Of a stretch of 59,225 bases of DNA, positions 15,879 through 24,264 are shown one piece after another (the stretch's first letter is position 1; each line of letters begins with the position of its first letter). Where the stretch lies: the NCBI GenBank assembly GCA_963520375.1, contig CAUQQF010000012.1:1-59225 (forward strand). Reading direction: 5' to 3'. The DNA comes from JABCPE02 sp963520375 (GTDB lineage: Bacteria > Bacteroidota > Bacteroidia > Flavobacteriales > Weeksellaceae). The notes under the pieces are model-generated. The model was not told where the DNA came from, did not search any database, and worked only from the letters and a program-made list of their open reading frames with translations. Position numbers and translations under genes: made by a program.

Positions 15879-15903
15879 ATTTATATCAGATTTGAAATTT
15901 GGA

Positions 15904-15962
15904 ATTTGGAATTTGAAATTTGAAATTGAATTTTCATCAACCTCAAATTTCAAATTCCAAAT
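15904..15962. repeat. 20-bp inverted repeat between atpD and atpC
   Basis: ATTTGGAATTTGAAATTTGA (15904-15923) and its exact reverse complement (15943-15962) flank a 19-base spacer. Further partial copies of GAAATTTGGAATTT continue to the left. The element would fold into a stable A/U hairpin in the atpD-atpC transcript. It resembles dispersed intergenic repeats of flavobacterial genomes. Confidence 0.75.
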
Positions 15963-15973
15963 CGTTGAATAAT

Positions 15974-17482
15974 TTATGCGTTTTCAGCAAGCATTTTTTC
16001 TCCTACTTCTATAGCCTCCTCGATAGTTCCTTTAAGGTTGAAACAAGCTTCAGGTAAGTGGTCTAATTCACCATCGATGATCATATTAAATCCTTTGATA
16101 GTGTCTTTAATATCCACTAATGCACCTGGAATACCTGTAAACTGCTCTGCTACATGGAACGGCTGAGAAAGGAATCTTTGAACTTTTCTTGCTCGGTAAA
16201 CTACCAATTTATCTTCTTCAGAAAGTTCTTCCATACCCAAGATAGCGATGATATCTTGAAGTGCTTTATATCTTTGTAGAATTTCTTTTACTCTTTGTGC
16301 GCAGTTATAGTGCTCTTCACCGATGATTTCTGGAGCCAAGATTCTAGAAGTAGAGTCTAGAGGATCCACCGCTGGGTAAATACCTAATGATGCAATCTTT
16401 CTTGAAAGTACCGTAGTAGCATCAAGGTGAGCAAAGGTAGTCGCTGGAGCAGGGTCTGTCAAGTCATCCGCAGGTACATATACCGCCTGTACAGATGTAA
16501 TAGATCCATTTTTAGTAGAAGTAATTCTCTCCTGCATCGCACCCATCTCAGATGCCAATGTCGGCTGGTAACCTACCGCAGATGGCATACGCCCAAGAAG
16601 CGCAGACACCTCAGAACCTGCCTGAGTAAAACGGAAGATGTTATCCACGAAGAAAAGTACATCTCTACCTTGTCCAGTTTCTCCTCCATCACGGAAGTAT
16701 TCAGCTAGAGTAAGTCCAGAAAGAGCAACTCTCGCTCTCGCTCCTGGCGGCTCATTCATCTGACCGAATACGAATGCTGCTTTAGAATCTTTCATTTGTT
16801 CTAAATCAACTTTGCTCAGATCCCAACCTCCATTTTCCATAGAGTGCATGAAATCTTCACCATATTTAATAATACCAGATTCCAACATCTCTCTCATCAA
16901 GTCGTTTCCTTCTCTGGTTCTTTCTCCTACACCTGCAAACACAGAAAGACCTCCGTGTCCTTTAGCGATATTGTTAATCAATTCCTGAATCAATACGGTT
17001 TTACCTACACCCGCACCTCCGAACAATCCGATTTTTCCTCCCTTAGCATAAGGCTCGATAAGGTCAATAACCTTGATACCTGTGAAAAGAACCTCTGCAG
17101 AAGTAGAAAGTTGTTCGAATTTAGGAGCTTCTCTGTGAATTGGTAAACCATTCTCTTTAGAAAGAGCAGTAATACCATCAATAGTATCACCCACCACATT
17201 GAATAATCTACCATTAATACCATCTCCTACTGGCATTGTAATCTGTTTACCTGTAGCAACTACTTCTTGACCTCTCTGAAGCCCATCTGTAGCGTCCATG
17301 GCAATACATCTTACCATGTCTTCGCCAATATGTTGTTCAACCTCAAGAACGAGTTTCTCTCCATTATTTTTAACTACTTCAAGGGCGTCATAGATTTTTG
17401 GTAATTCTTCAACCTCTTGAAATACAACATCAATTACTGGACCGATGATTTGTGAAATCTTTCCTTTAATATGGTTTGCCAT
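15974..17482 (-). CDS. atpD: F1Fo ATP synthase beta subunit
   Basis: AtpD is the catalytic subunit of F1. The start is ATG 17482 (MANHIKGKISQIIGPVIDVV), giving 502 residues. Walker A GGAGVGKT is at 155-162. VGERTREGNDL, LFFVDNIFRFTQAGSEVSALLGRMPSAVGYQPTL (split here only by position) and the C-terminal FLSQPF motif are intact. The -7 box TATATTTG (minus strand, 17504-17511) gives it its own promoter. In this genome atpD-atpC are separated from the other atp genes, a known Bacteroidota arrangement. Peripheral membrane complex facing the cytosol. Confidence 0.97.
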   Translation of the reverse strand: MANHIKGKISQIIGPVIDVVFQEVEELPKIYDALEVVKNNGEKLVLEVEQHIGEDMVRCIAMDATDGLQRGQEVVATGKQITMPVGDGINGRLFNVVGDTIDGITALSKENGLPIHREAPKFEQLSTSAEVLFTGIKVIDLIEPYAKGGKIGLFGGAGVGKTVLIQELINNIAKGHGGLSVFAGVGERTREGNDLMREMLESGIIKYGEDFMHSMENGGWDLSKVDLEQMKDSKAAFVFGQMNEPPGARARVALSGLTLAEYFRDGGETGQGRDVLFFVDNIFRFTQAGSEVSALLGRMPSAVGYQPTLASEMGAMQERITSTKNGSITSVQAVYVPADDLTDPAPATTFAHLDATTVLSRKIASLGIYPAVDPLDSTSRILAPEIIGEEHYNCAQRVKEILQRYKALQDIIAILGMEELSEEDKLVVYRARKVQRFLSQPFHVAEQFTGIPGALVDIKDTIKGFNMIIDGELDHLPEACFNLKGTIEEAIEVGEKMLAENA

Positions 17483-17503
17483 TTCTAAAATTTTTCTTGT
17501 TTG

Positions 17504-17511
17504 CAAATATA
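17504..17511 (-). promoter_or_regulatory. -7 box of the atpD promoter
   Basis: CAAATATA on plus reads TATATTTG on minus, a perfect match, 21 bases upstream of the atpD ATG. Confidence 0.6.
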
Positions 17512-17555
17512 GTGAAAGTTTATAAAATAACATTGTTAAAAAAGAAGATTTTTAT

Positions 17556-17563
17556 CATATTTG
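17556..17563 (+). promoter_or_regulatory. Likely -7 box of the ribF promoter
   Basis: CATATTTG differs from TAnnTTTG at one position and lies 17 bases before the TTG start of ribF. Confidence 0.4.
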
Positions 17564-17580
17564 CGACAAATTTTTATCAA

Positions 17581-18501
17581 TTGAAAATTATAAGAGATTT
17601 ATCTGCTTACAAAAGCCCTGATTTTACTGCTGTTTCCATAGGAATGTTTGATGGCGTACATCTTGGTCATCAGTCCGTTATCGGCCTTTTGAAAGAGAAA
17701 GCAAAGGAAAAAAATCTAAAAACAGCTTTGTTGTCTTTTTGGCCACATCCGAGAAAAATTTTAAATCCAGAACTAGAAATCCACCAGCTGAATACTTTGG
17801 AAGAAAAAGAAACTCTTCTAGAAAAATCAGGTGTAGAACTGCTTTTTTTGCAGGAATTTAGTGAGGATTTTAGAAATATGGATGCAGAGGATTTTGTGAA
17901 AAAGATTTTGGTAAAAAAACTTCAAGCCAAATATATTGTAATAGGGCATGACCACAGCTTTGGAAAAGGGAAAAAAGGAAATTTTGAGCTGCTCCAAAGA
18001 ATGGGAAATGAATTGGGTTTTGAAGTGGAGCAATTAGAAGAGGTAAGTATTGAAAATCAAAACATTAGTTCTACTGAAATTAGAAAAGCTCTTTTGGAAA
18101 GCAGAATAAAGGATGCTAATGAGATGCTCGGATACACTTATAATCTGTCTGGCGAAGTTATTCATGGTAAAAAATTAGGCCGAAAAATAGGCTTTCCTAC
18201 GGCAAATCTGAAAGTAGATTCCACGAAACTTCTTCCTAAAAAAGGCGCTTATATAGTGGAAGTATGGCTTGATAATCAATTTTATAAAGGAATGCTCAGC
18301 ATAGGGACAAATCCGACAGTCGGTGGAGAAAAACTCTCGGTGGAAGTGTATATTTTGGATTTTGATAAAGATATTTATGGTAAAAAATTGACTGTAAATT
18401 TCAGAGATTTTCTCCATGAAGAAATAAAATTTGACAATCTTGACCAGCTTATACAAAGGCTGAATGAAGACAAAAAAATAACAGAAAATTATAATTTTTA
18501 A
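17581..18501 (+). CDS. ribF: Bifunctional riboflavin kinase / FAD synthetase
   Basis: RibF phosphorylates riboflavin and adenylates FMN to give FAD. No ATG fits: the upstream extension overlaps the atpD start and promoter, so TTG 17581 (read as KIIRDLSAY) is chosen, giving 306 residues. The nucleotidyltransferase domain has IGMFDGVHLGHQ (about 19-30) and GHDHSFGKGKKG. The riboflavin kinase domain has GKKLGRKIGFPTANL and GMLSIGTNPTVGG. It is divergent from atpD and convergent with map, and acts in the cytosol. It uses the product of the riboflavin route that includes ribD in this window. Confidence 0.94.
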   Translation: MKIIRDLSAYKSPDFTAVSIGMFDGVHLGHQSVIGLLKEKAKEKNLKTALLSFWPHPRKILNPELEIHQLNTLEEKETLLEKSGVELLFLQEFSEDFRNMDAEDFVKKILVKKLQAKYIVIGHDHSFGKGKKGNFELLQRMGNELGFEVEQLEEVSIENQNISSTEIRKALLESRIKDANEMLGYTYNLSGEVIHGKKLGRKIGFPTANLKVDSTKLLPKKGAYIVEVWLDNQFYKGMLSIGTNPTVGGEKLSVEVYILDFDKDIYGKKLTVNFRDFLHEEIKFDNLDQLIQRLNEDKKITENYNF

Positions 18502-18508
18502 AAGAAAA

Positions 18509-18529
18509 AGCCGAAGTTTTCCTTCGGCT
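18509..18529. terminator. Bidirectional terminator between ribF and map
   Basis: AGCCGAAG (18509-18516) and CTTCGGCT (18522-18529) flank a short loop, with A/T tracts on both sides. Confidence 0.8.
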
Positions 18530-18543
18530 CTTATATTTTTAAA

Positions 18544-19353
18544 TTAAAAATCCATTGTAAATGGTTCTTCTTCTTTGCTTTGAATTCCCAAAGCTTCATA
18601 AATATATTTAAAAGTAGACAGAAGAACAGGTTTTCCACTGATAATAGCCACATCATGTTCAAAGTGGGCAGAAGGTTTATTATCCAAAGTCGTTACTGTC
18701 CAGCCGTCATCATGGAATTTTACTTTTTCTGTTCCTAAATTTATCATCGGTTCTATCGCTAGGACTATGCCGTCTTTTAGGACTTTCCCTGAGCCTTTTC
18801 TCCCGTAGTTCGGTACTTGTGGGTCTTCGTGCATTTCTCTTCCAAGTCCGTGCCCAACTAACTCACGCACAACGCCATAGCCTTCTTTCTCACAGTAGGT
18901 TTGGATAGCATTAGAAATGTCTCCTACACGCTTTCCGCGGATACATTGTTCAATGCCTTTGTATAAAGATTTTTTGGTGATTTTAAGGAGTTTTTTGGTT
19001 TCTTTCGCAACTTCTCCCACCTCAAAAGAATAGGCGTGGTCACCATAAAAACCATTCATATAAACGCCGCAATCCACAGACAAAACAGTTCCTTCCTCTA
19101 TTGGCTTGTCATTGGGAATACCATGTACCACCTCCGAATTTGGAGAAATACAAAGCGAATTTGGGAAACCATACATGCCTAAAAAAGCAGGTTTTCCACC
19201 ATGATCCATAATGAAATCATGTGCCAATTTGTCCAAATAAAGAGAAGTAATCCCTGGTTTGATTTCCTTTGCCAACATGCCCAAAGTTTTGGAAACCAAC
19301 TGAGCACTTTCTCTCATCAAACGGAGTTCATCTATTGTTTTTAACTGAATCAT
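18544..19353 (-). CDS. map: Type I methionine aminopeptidase
   Basis: Map removes the initiator Met from nascent proteins. The start is ATG 19353 (MIQLKTIDELRLMR), giving 269 residues; the upstream codons are not conserved-looking. Metal ligands and active-site motifs are visible: VDCGVYMNGFYGDHAYSF (two Asp), VGHGLGREMHEDP (His), IEPMINLG (Glu) and the last Glu in SAHFEHDVAI. It has the standard length for the cytosolic enzyme and is a stand-alone gene, not in a ribosomal protein operon. Confidence 0.96.
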   Translation of the reverse strand: MIQLKTIDELRLMRESAQLVSKTLGMLAKEIKPGITSLYLDKLAHDFIMDHGGKPAFLGMYGFPNSLCISPNSEVVHGIPNDKPIEEGTVLSVDCGVYMNGFYGDHAYSFEVGEVAKETKKLLKITKKSLYKGIEQCIRGKRVGDISNAIQTYCEKEGYGVVRELVGHGLGREMHEDPQVPNYGRKGSGKVLKDGIVLAIEPMINLGTEKVKFHDDGWTVTTLDNKPSAHFEHDVAIISGKPVLLSTFKYIYEALGIQSKEEEPFTMDF

Positions 19354-19443
19354 TTTTAATTTTTTACCAAAATAAACCAAAAGATAATATATGATTTTTT
19401 CATATCTTACTAACTATGATTTTTTGCTCTTTAAGCAATATGA

Positions 19444-19914
19444 TTAGTTTGTTGTATTGTCTTTTTTGTACTTCCACAATCTTTTTATAGACTCTATTTC
19501 ATTATTATACTTCATAACATCAATAAAATAAAAACCTTTTCTAAAACTAATCTCAAAGTCTATACTTCCCATTAAATACTGCACATTTTCAAAAAAAATG
19601 TGCATTAACTCATTTGTTTTTATATTTCTTATGATTATTTCTTCTGAATATACACAAGAAAGGTTATCTATTACCATTTTTTCCATTTCCTCTTTAAAGT
19701 CTTCTGTAAGAAATGTTCCTCGAATAAGGATAGGAGTTGTTTTTATTGTATAAGTTTTTGACTTATCGTAAATAACACCCCCTTTAACTTCTTTATTAAA
19801 TAAAATAGTCTTTCCTTCTTCTACAATCTTAAAAGTAATTGAACCATCACAATTTTGTGAATAACAATAATAGTTTAGTATGAATAATGATAAATATTTT
19901 ATTTTGTGAAACAT
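19444..19914 (-). CDS. Unrecognised small exported protein
   Basis: This 156-residue protein begins with a short signal-peptide-like segment (YLSLFILNYYCYSQ) and has a compact, beta-rich and strongly lysine/isoleucine-rich mature part. No family was recognised. The ATG overlaps the last 16 bases of the upstream peptidase-like fragment in another frame, which suggests the two once formed a cassette. Base composition is more AT-rich than the neighbouring housekeeping genes. The protein could be an immunity partner of a periplasmic toxin, but this rests only on position. Confidence 0.6.
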   Translation of the reverse strand: MFHKIKYLSLFILNYYCYSQNCDGSITFKIVEEGKTILFNKEVKGGVIYDKSKTYTIKTTPILIRGTFLTEDFKEEMEKMVIDNLSCVYSEEIIIRNIKTNELMHIFFENVQYLMGSIDFEISFRKGFYFIDVMKYNNEIESIKRLWKYKKDNTTN

Positions 19915-20168
19915 CTTTCTAACATTTTTTTTATTTCTTCAATAATTTCTTCTCTGTCAAATAATCTAATAGTTATTTTTAATAAATCTGGAATATATGC
20001 ATCCTCTTTTGGATTAGCTATATGAATGTGTCCCGTTTTTATATTACTAAAATTTTCATCCCTAACCCTTGCAATTCTATAAAATATCTCATTAGAAAGA
20101 TAATCTCCCCCCGACCCTCTTACACTCTTCCCTTCAGGTATTATATCTACTGAATCATTTTTAAATTT
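19899..20168 (-). pseudogene. Headless pyroglutamyl-peptidase-like (C15) fragment
   Basis: An open frame of 89 codons starts directly after the HAD gene stop and has no usable start codon. It encodes GSGGDYLSNEIFYRIAR, about 15 other residues, and then TGHIHI. This resembles the end of peptidase C15 enzymes, whose S-x-G-x-[FY]-[LV]-C-N motif carries the active-site Cys and is followed by an [IV]H[IV]P-type motif. Here the Cys position is Ser (YLSN). The N-terminal two-thirds are missing. It looks like a recombined 3' fragment, possibly the tip of a larger protein, and it overlaps the next gene. Confidence 0.5.
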
Positions 20169-20603
20169 TTACCAGAACCAACCTTTTTTTCTTTCTTTTT
20201 TCAATTTTGAATAGGCCTGAACCTCGCCATTTGAAATCCCAAATTCTATTTTTTGAGTGATGATTTCATAAACCTCGCCCCAGCCTGGGAAACCGCCTAG
20301 ATTTCTATCATCTATAAAAACATCTGCATCTATTTTTCTTGACTGTGTATCTCCATCAAAAATTTCCCCTTCATAGCTAGAATTTACAGAATAAAACTCT
20401 ATTCCGTTTTTTTTGCAGAATTCCACAGCTTCCTCCAAAGCCTCTCCACTTCGGTAAGTCCAGAGAATGAGCCTGTATCCGTTCGCCTGAAGCTGTCTCA
20501 GTGTTTCAAATGCAAAAGGCTGAGCTCGCCCAATGCTAGGATAGGCGTCTTCCACGATGGTTCCATCAAAATCTATTGCTAATTTTTTGTTATTTAGTTT
20601 CAT
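20169..20603 (-). CDS. Small HAD-superfamily hydrolase (BT0820-like)
   Basis: The 144-residue protein has the HAD nucleophile motif I AIDFDGTIVED (about 9-19), motif II ILWTYRSGE, and the acidic motif DADVFIDDRNLGGFPGW. This matches the small capless HAD phosphatases typical of Bacteroidota. The substrate is unknown. It follows the GNAT-like gene with a 7-base gap, so they form an operon. The basic C-terminus (KKERKKGWFW) ends exactly where the peptidase-like fragment begins. Cytosolic. Confidence 0.85.
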   Translation of the reverse strand: MKLNNKKLAIDFDGTIVEDAYPSIGRAQPFAFETLRQLQANGYRLILWTYRSGEALEEAVEFCKKNGIEFYSVNSSYEGEIFDGDTQSRKIDADVFIDDRNLGGFPGWGEVYEIITQKIEFGISNGEVQAYSKLKKERKKGWFW

Positions 20604-20610
20604 ATTAACT

Positions 20611-21738
20611 TTATTTTATTTCCAAAGAATAAGTTCTTCTTCTTTTATGATTTGTCGGGTGATAATCTTGCCAAAGAGCCTGAATACTTGTGTTTTCCTC
20701 TAATTCTGGATTGGTTTCCAAAAACTTTACGCCTTTCTTTTTGAAAGTTTCATAGATTTCTTTAAAAATAATCGCTGTTACGCCTCGTTTTTGGTATTGC
20801 GGGTGAATCCCAATCAGATAGAAATTCGCCCTGTCATTTTTCTTTCCAGCGTTCAGCAGATGCCACCATCCGAAAGGAAAAAGTTTTCCTTTAGCCTTTT
20901 GTAAAGCCTTGGAATAAGAAGGCATAGTAATGGCAAAAGAAATCAGACTGCCGTATTTGTCTTTGATGCAGACAATGTAGTCTTTATCTATGAATTTAAA
21001 ATATTTTTCTTTATAATGTTTAATCTGTTCCTGAGTAATCGGTGTATAGGTGGAAAGATGCTTGTAAGTGTCATCTAGGAGCTTAAACATCGGTTCTACC
21101 AATGGGAGGATGTCTTTTTTTGATTTGAATTTTACGAGTTCCAGTTCGTATTTTTCAGCGATAAGGTTGCTGAATTTTTCCACCTTGTCAGGCAGGGTGT
21201 CAGGGAAATTGATTTCAAATTCCACCCATTCTTTTTCTTTCACTAAGCCCAGCTGTTCCATATGTTTAGGATAATAATCAAAATTATAAATCCCAATCAT
21301 CGTTGCCAATTTGTCAAAACCTTTGGTAAGCATTCCTGCTTTGTCCAAATTTGTAAAACCCATTGGGCCTTCTATTTTAGAAATTCCTTTGGATTTAGCG
21401 TATTCTATTGCAGTGTCTATCAGTGCTTTAGAAACTTTTATGTCGTCTATAAAATCCAACCAGCCGAATCTTACCTTTCGGATTCCGAGGTCTTTTTCCT
21501 CTTTGTGGTTTATCATTACAGCTATTCTTCCTACGATATTTTTGCCTTTATAAGCCAGAAACTGAGCCGCTTCAGAATATTGTAAGGCAGGATTTTCTTC
21601 TTTTACCCAAATACTTTTTTCTTCATTGATGAGTGGTGGTACATAGTAGGGATTTCCCTTGTACAGCTCCATTGGAAACTTTATAAAAAGCTCCAAATCA
21701 GATGAATTAAGTACTTGTTTTACTTTTATATCAGACAT
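20611..21738 (-). CDS. GNAT-like acyltransferase family protein
   Basis: The start is ATG 21738 (MSDIKVKQVL), supported by a -7 box TATTTTTG on the minus strand (21759-21766). The 375-residue product begins with the family signature FIKFPMELYKGNPYYVPPL. It continues with VGRIAVMINHKE, IEGPMGFTNLDKAGMLTKGF, and a C-terminal GNAT acetyl-CoA loop around IGIHPQYQKRGVTAIIFKEI. These proteins are widespread in Bacteroidota; older annotations sometimes call them GTP cyclohydrolase, which the sequence does not support. The acceptor substrate is unknown. First gene of an operon with the HAD hydrolase. Confidence 0.8.
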   Translation of the reverse strand: MSDIKVKQVLNSSDLELFIKFPMELYKGNPYYVPPLINEEKSIWVKEENPALQYSEAAQFLAYKGKNIVGRIAVMINHKEEKDLGIRKVRFGWLDFIDDIKVSKALIDTAIEYAKSKGISKIEGPMGFTNLDKAGMLTKGFDKLATMIGIYNFDYYPKHMEQLGLVKEKEWVEFEINFPDTLPDKVEKFSNLIAEKYELELVKFKSKKDILPLVEPMFKLLDDTYKHLSTYTPITQEQIKHYKEKYFKFIDKDYIVCIKDKYGSLISFAITMPSYSKALQKAKGKLFPFGWWHLLNAGKKNDRANFYLIGIHPQYQKRGVTAIIFKEIYETFKKKGVKFLETNPELEENTSIQALWQDYHPTNHKRRRTYSLEIK

Positions 21739-21870
21739 TCTCTTTTTTAAATATTCTGCAAAAATAAGATTATTTATTTTTCTATAACGAATAAGAACCA
21801 AAAATTATGACAAAATGTGCTTTGGCATAGTTTTTATATTAAAATAAATTCAGTAAAATATAGTATAGAG

Positions 21871-22566
21871 ATGATTTATTTAATTTTAGGTGCAATTTTT
21901 TTGGCGAGTATGTTTGTTCAAAATAAACTAAAGTCAAAATTTGCTCATTATTCAAATGTAAGATTACAAAACGGAATGTCAGGTAAAGAAATCGCTGAAA
22001 AAATGCTGGCGGATAATGGCATCCACGATGTGAAGGTAATCTCTGTAGCAGGACAGCTCACAGACCACTATAACCCAATGGATAAAACAGTAAACCTCTC
22101 TGATGTGGTTTATAACGAAAGAAATGCAGCCGCTGCAGCCGTAGCAGCCCATGAATGCGGACATGCCGTACAGCATGCCGTGGGATATTCCATGCTGCAG
22201 CTTCGTTCCAGATTAGTTCCTATTGTGAATATTAGTTCGCACTTGGTTCAGTTTGTGATGATGGCTGGTGTTGCCATGCTGGCAGCTCAGATGGCTTTGG
22301 GAAAGACAGTTTTGCTGATAGGAGTTTTGCTATTTGCGATGACTACGCTGTTTGCTTTCGTGACTCTTCCTGTGGAATATGATGCTAGTAATCGTGCATT
22401 GGCATGGCTGAAACAGACAGGAACTGTAACTCCGCAAGAAATGGAAGGCGCAGAAGACAGCCTAAAATGGGCAGCGAGAACATACTTAGTAGCAGCATTA
22501 GGTTCTTTGGCCCAGCTTTTATATTATGCTTCTATGCTTTTAGGAGGCAGCCGAAGAGAGGAATGA
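21871..22566 (+). CDS. Membrane zinc metallopeptidase (YugP / Zn_peptidase_2 family)
   Basis: The start is ATG 21871 (MIYLILGAIFLASMFVQNK), giving 231 residues. A first membrane helix is followed by NGMSGKEIAEKMLADNGI and the zinc site AAHECGHAVQHA (HExxH). Two further membrane helices follow, and the protein ends in a conserved EYDASNRALAWL region and a last helix. This is the YugP family of inner-membrane peptidases with unknown substrates. It is convergent with yigZ; the two stops are only 4 bases apart and no hairpin was seen between them. Confidence 0.88.
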   Translation: MIYLILGAIFLASMFVQNKLKSKFAHYSNVRLQNGMSGKEIAEKMLADNGIHDVKVISVAGQLTDHYNPMDKTVNLSDVVYNERNAAAAAVAAHECGHAVQHAVGYSMLQLRSRLVPIVNISSHLVQFVMMAGVAMLAAQMALGKTVLLIGVLLFAMTTLFAFVTLPVEYDASNRALAWLKQTGTVTPQEMEGAEDSLKWAARTYLVAALGSLAQLLYYASMLLGGSRREE

Positions 22567-22570
22567 TTTT

Positions 22571-23173
22571 TTAGATAAATTTAAATGTAACTTGATACAT
22601 CTCGGATAAAATATCTGAGATGTTTTCTTTTTGTGAAGTTTTGATAAATGCTGTGATAGAGCAGATTTCCTGCGTGTCAAAATTTACCACTCGTGCATCA
22701 AATTTATTCAGCAATGAGAAAATCACATTCTGCTGAGAAAAATTAAATTGGATTTCTATTTCAGTTTCTAATTCTTTTGTGATGATTTTGGCTTCTTCCA
22801 AAGTAGCTTTTGCGCTTTCTTTGTAGGTTTTTACGAGTCCTCCGACGCCTAATTTTGTTCCCCCGAAATACCTTACGATAATCAATAAAATATTGGTAAC
22901 ATCATGCGCAAGCAGTTGATTATAAATAGGCAGTCCTGCACTTCCCGAAGGCTCTCCATCATCATTGATGCGGTAGTTTTCCCCATTCAGCCCCAGCCGA
23001 AAAGCATAGCAGTGGTGGGTAGCTTTTGGGTGTAACTCCTTGATTTTGCTTAGTTTTTCTTTATAATCATTTTCAGAAAGAATAGGATAAGCAAAACCGA
23101 TAAATTTGCTTCCTTTTTCCTTAACTAAAACATTCTCAATGGGTTTCTCTATAGTTTGATATTCGTATTTCAT
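22571..23173 (-). CDS. YigZ/IMPACT family protein
   Basis: A 200-residue cytosolic protein. The N-terminal UPF0029 domain shows KGSKFIGFAYP, HHCYAFRLG, NDDGEPSGSAGLPI and VRYFGGTKLGVGGLVKTY. A smaller ferredoxin-like C-terminal domain (about 130-200) follows. The family is linked to translation factors through the eukaryotic IMPACT protein, but the bacterial role is unsettled. Its ATG directly abuts the ribD stop, so it is translated from the ribD transcript. Confidence 0.9.
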   Translation of the reverse strand: MKYEYQTIEKPIENVLVKEKGSKFIGFAYPILSENDYKEKLSKIKELHPKATHHCYAFRLGLNGENYRINDDGEPSGSAGLPIYNQLLAHDVTNILLIIVRYFGGTKLGVGGLVKTYKESAKATLEEAKIITKELETEIEIQFNFSQQNVIFSLLNKFDARVVNFDTQEICSITAFIKTSQKENISDILSEMYQVTFKFI

Positions 23174-24196
23174 TTACTGATTTTGAAAATGATAGAGCGT
23201 ATTGTCTCGCAATTTACTGATTTTATTTGGTTTTGGGCTAAAAAAAGGCGCTTTGGTTCCATTTGTTAAACTTAAATTATTGGCTTTAATGACAAAAGCT
23301 TCGTCCCAAATTCCAGCATTGATAAACTGCTGTAAAGTAAAACTTCCGCCTTCTATAATTACCGATTGTATCTGCTCTTCCCACAATTTTTCCAGAAGAT
23401 TTTTTATAAAATTTTCTCTTTCTATTTTGATGAATTTTATATTTTTTTTCTCTTCGTTTTTGATTGAATTAAAAACCAAAGTAGGCGATTCATCATTGTA
23501 AATATTGAAATTCTGTGGAACTTCTAATTCTAAATCAATCAAAATTCTCACAGGATTTTTTCCAAAAACTTCCCTCGTGGTAAGGCTGGGATTGTCATTT
23601 AGCGCTGTGTTTTTCCCAACTAAAATAGCGTGTTCATCGGCTCTTAACTGGTGTACCCATTGTTTGGCTAATGAATTGCTGACCGCTGTTGGTTTAAAGT
23701 CTTTATCCAAAAATCCATCCTCTGATTCAGCCCATTTTAGGATGATATAGGGTCTTTTCTTTTGATGAAAAGTGAAAAATCTTTTGTTAAGTTCTTTGCA
23801 TTCATTCTCTAAAACTCCTGAAACTACCGCTATTCCCGAATCTTCTAAGATTTTTTTTCCTTTTCCATCTACTTTTTCGTGAGAGTCCAGAGTTCCTATT
23901 ACAACTTTTTGGAATCCAATTTCTTTCAGTTTTAGAGCGCAAGGCGGTGTTTTCCCGAAATGAGCACACGGCTCCAAAGAAACATAAATGGTGGAGTCTT
24001 TCAGTAAAGTTTTATCTTGAACAGAGTCGATTGCATTGATTTCTGCATGAGGATTTCCTGCTTTTTGGTGGTATCCTTCGCCTATTATTTTCCCATTATG
24101 GACGATGACAGCGCCCACCATAGGATTTGGATAGGTTTTTCCGACAGCTTTTTGGGCGAGTTCTACACATCGCCTCATGTAGATTTTATCTTGCAT
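23174..24196 (-). CDS. ribD: Bifunctional riboflavin deaminase / reductase
   Basis: RibD deaminates the GTP cyclohydrolase II product and then reduces its ribose. The N-terminal deaminase domain (about 1-145) has the zinc site NPHAEINAI and EPCAHFGKTPPC. The C-terminal reductase domain (about 150-340) has RPYIILKWAESEDGF, DNPSLTTR and VIIEGGSFTLQQFI. The length (340) is normal. It is co-transcribed with yigZ. Other riboflavin genes are not adjacent; ribF lies 5 kb away. Cytosolic. Confidence 0.95.
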   Translation of the reverse strand: MQDKIYMRRCVELAQKAVGKTYPNPMVGAVIVHNGKIIGEGYHQKAGNPHAEINAIDSVQDKTLLKDSTIYVSLEPCAHFGKTPPCALKLKEIGFQKVVIGTLDSHEKVDGKGKKILEDSGIAVVSGVLENECKELNKRFFTFHQKKRPYIILKWAESEDGFLDKDFKPTAVSNSLAKQWVHQLRADEHAILVGKNTALNDNPSLTTREVFGKNPVRILIDLELEVPQNFNIYNDESPTLVFNSIKNEEKKNIKFIKIERENFIKNLLEKLWEEQIQSVIIEGGSFTLQQFINAGIWDEAFVIKANNLSLTNGTKAPFFSPKPNKISKLRDNTLYHFQNQ

Positions 24197-24218
24197 TTTT
24201 AGATTTTGTCTAAAACTT

Positions 24219-24246
24219 AATATTCTCCCAAAATTGGAAGAATATT
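24219..24246 (-). terminator. Possible terminator after the DUF349 gene
   Basis: AATATTCT (24219-24226) pairs with AGAATATT (24239-24246), extended by CC/GG. The T-run on the minus strand is weak, so termination may be partial and could allow readthrough into ribD. Confidence 0.4.
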
Positions 24247-24264
24247 AAGAATATGTTTAAAAAA

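Noticed and set aside
15879..15953. 25-residue N-terminal extension of atpC
   Set aside because: It is translated repeat sequence (FKFQIPNFK-like) and is absent from epsilon subunits; ATG 15878 fits the family.
17476..17580. ATG-initiated extension of ribF
   Set aside because: It overlaps the atpD start codon and both divergent promoters.
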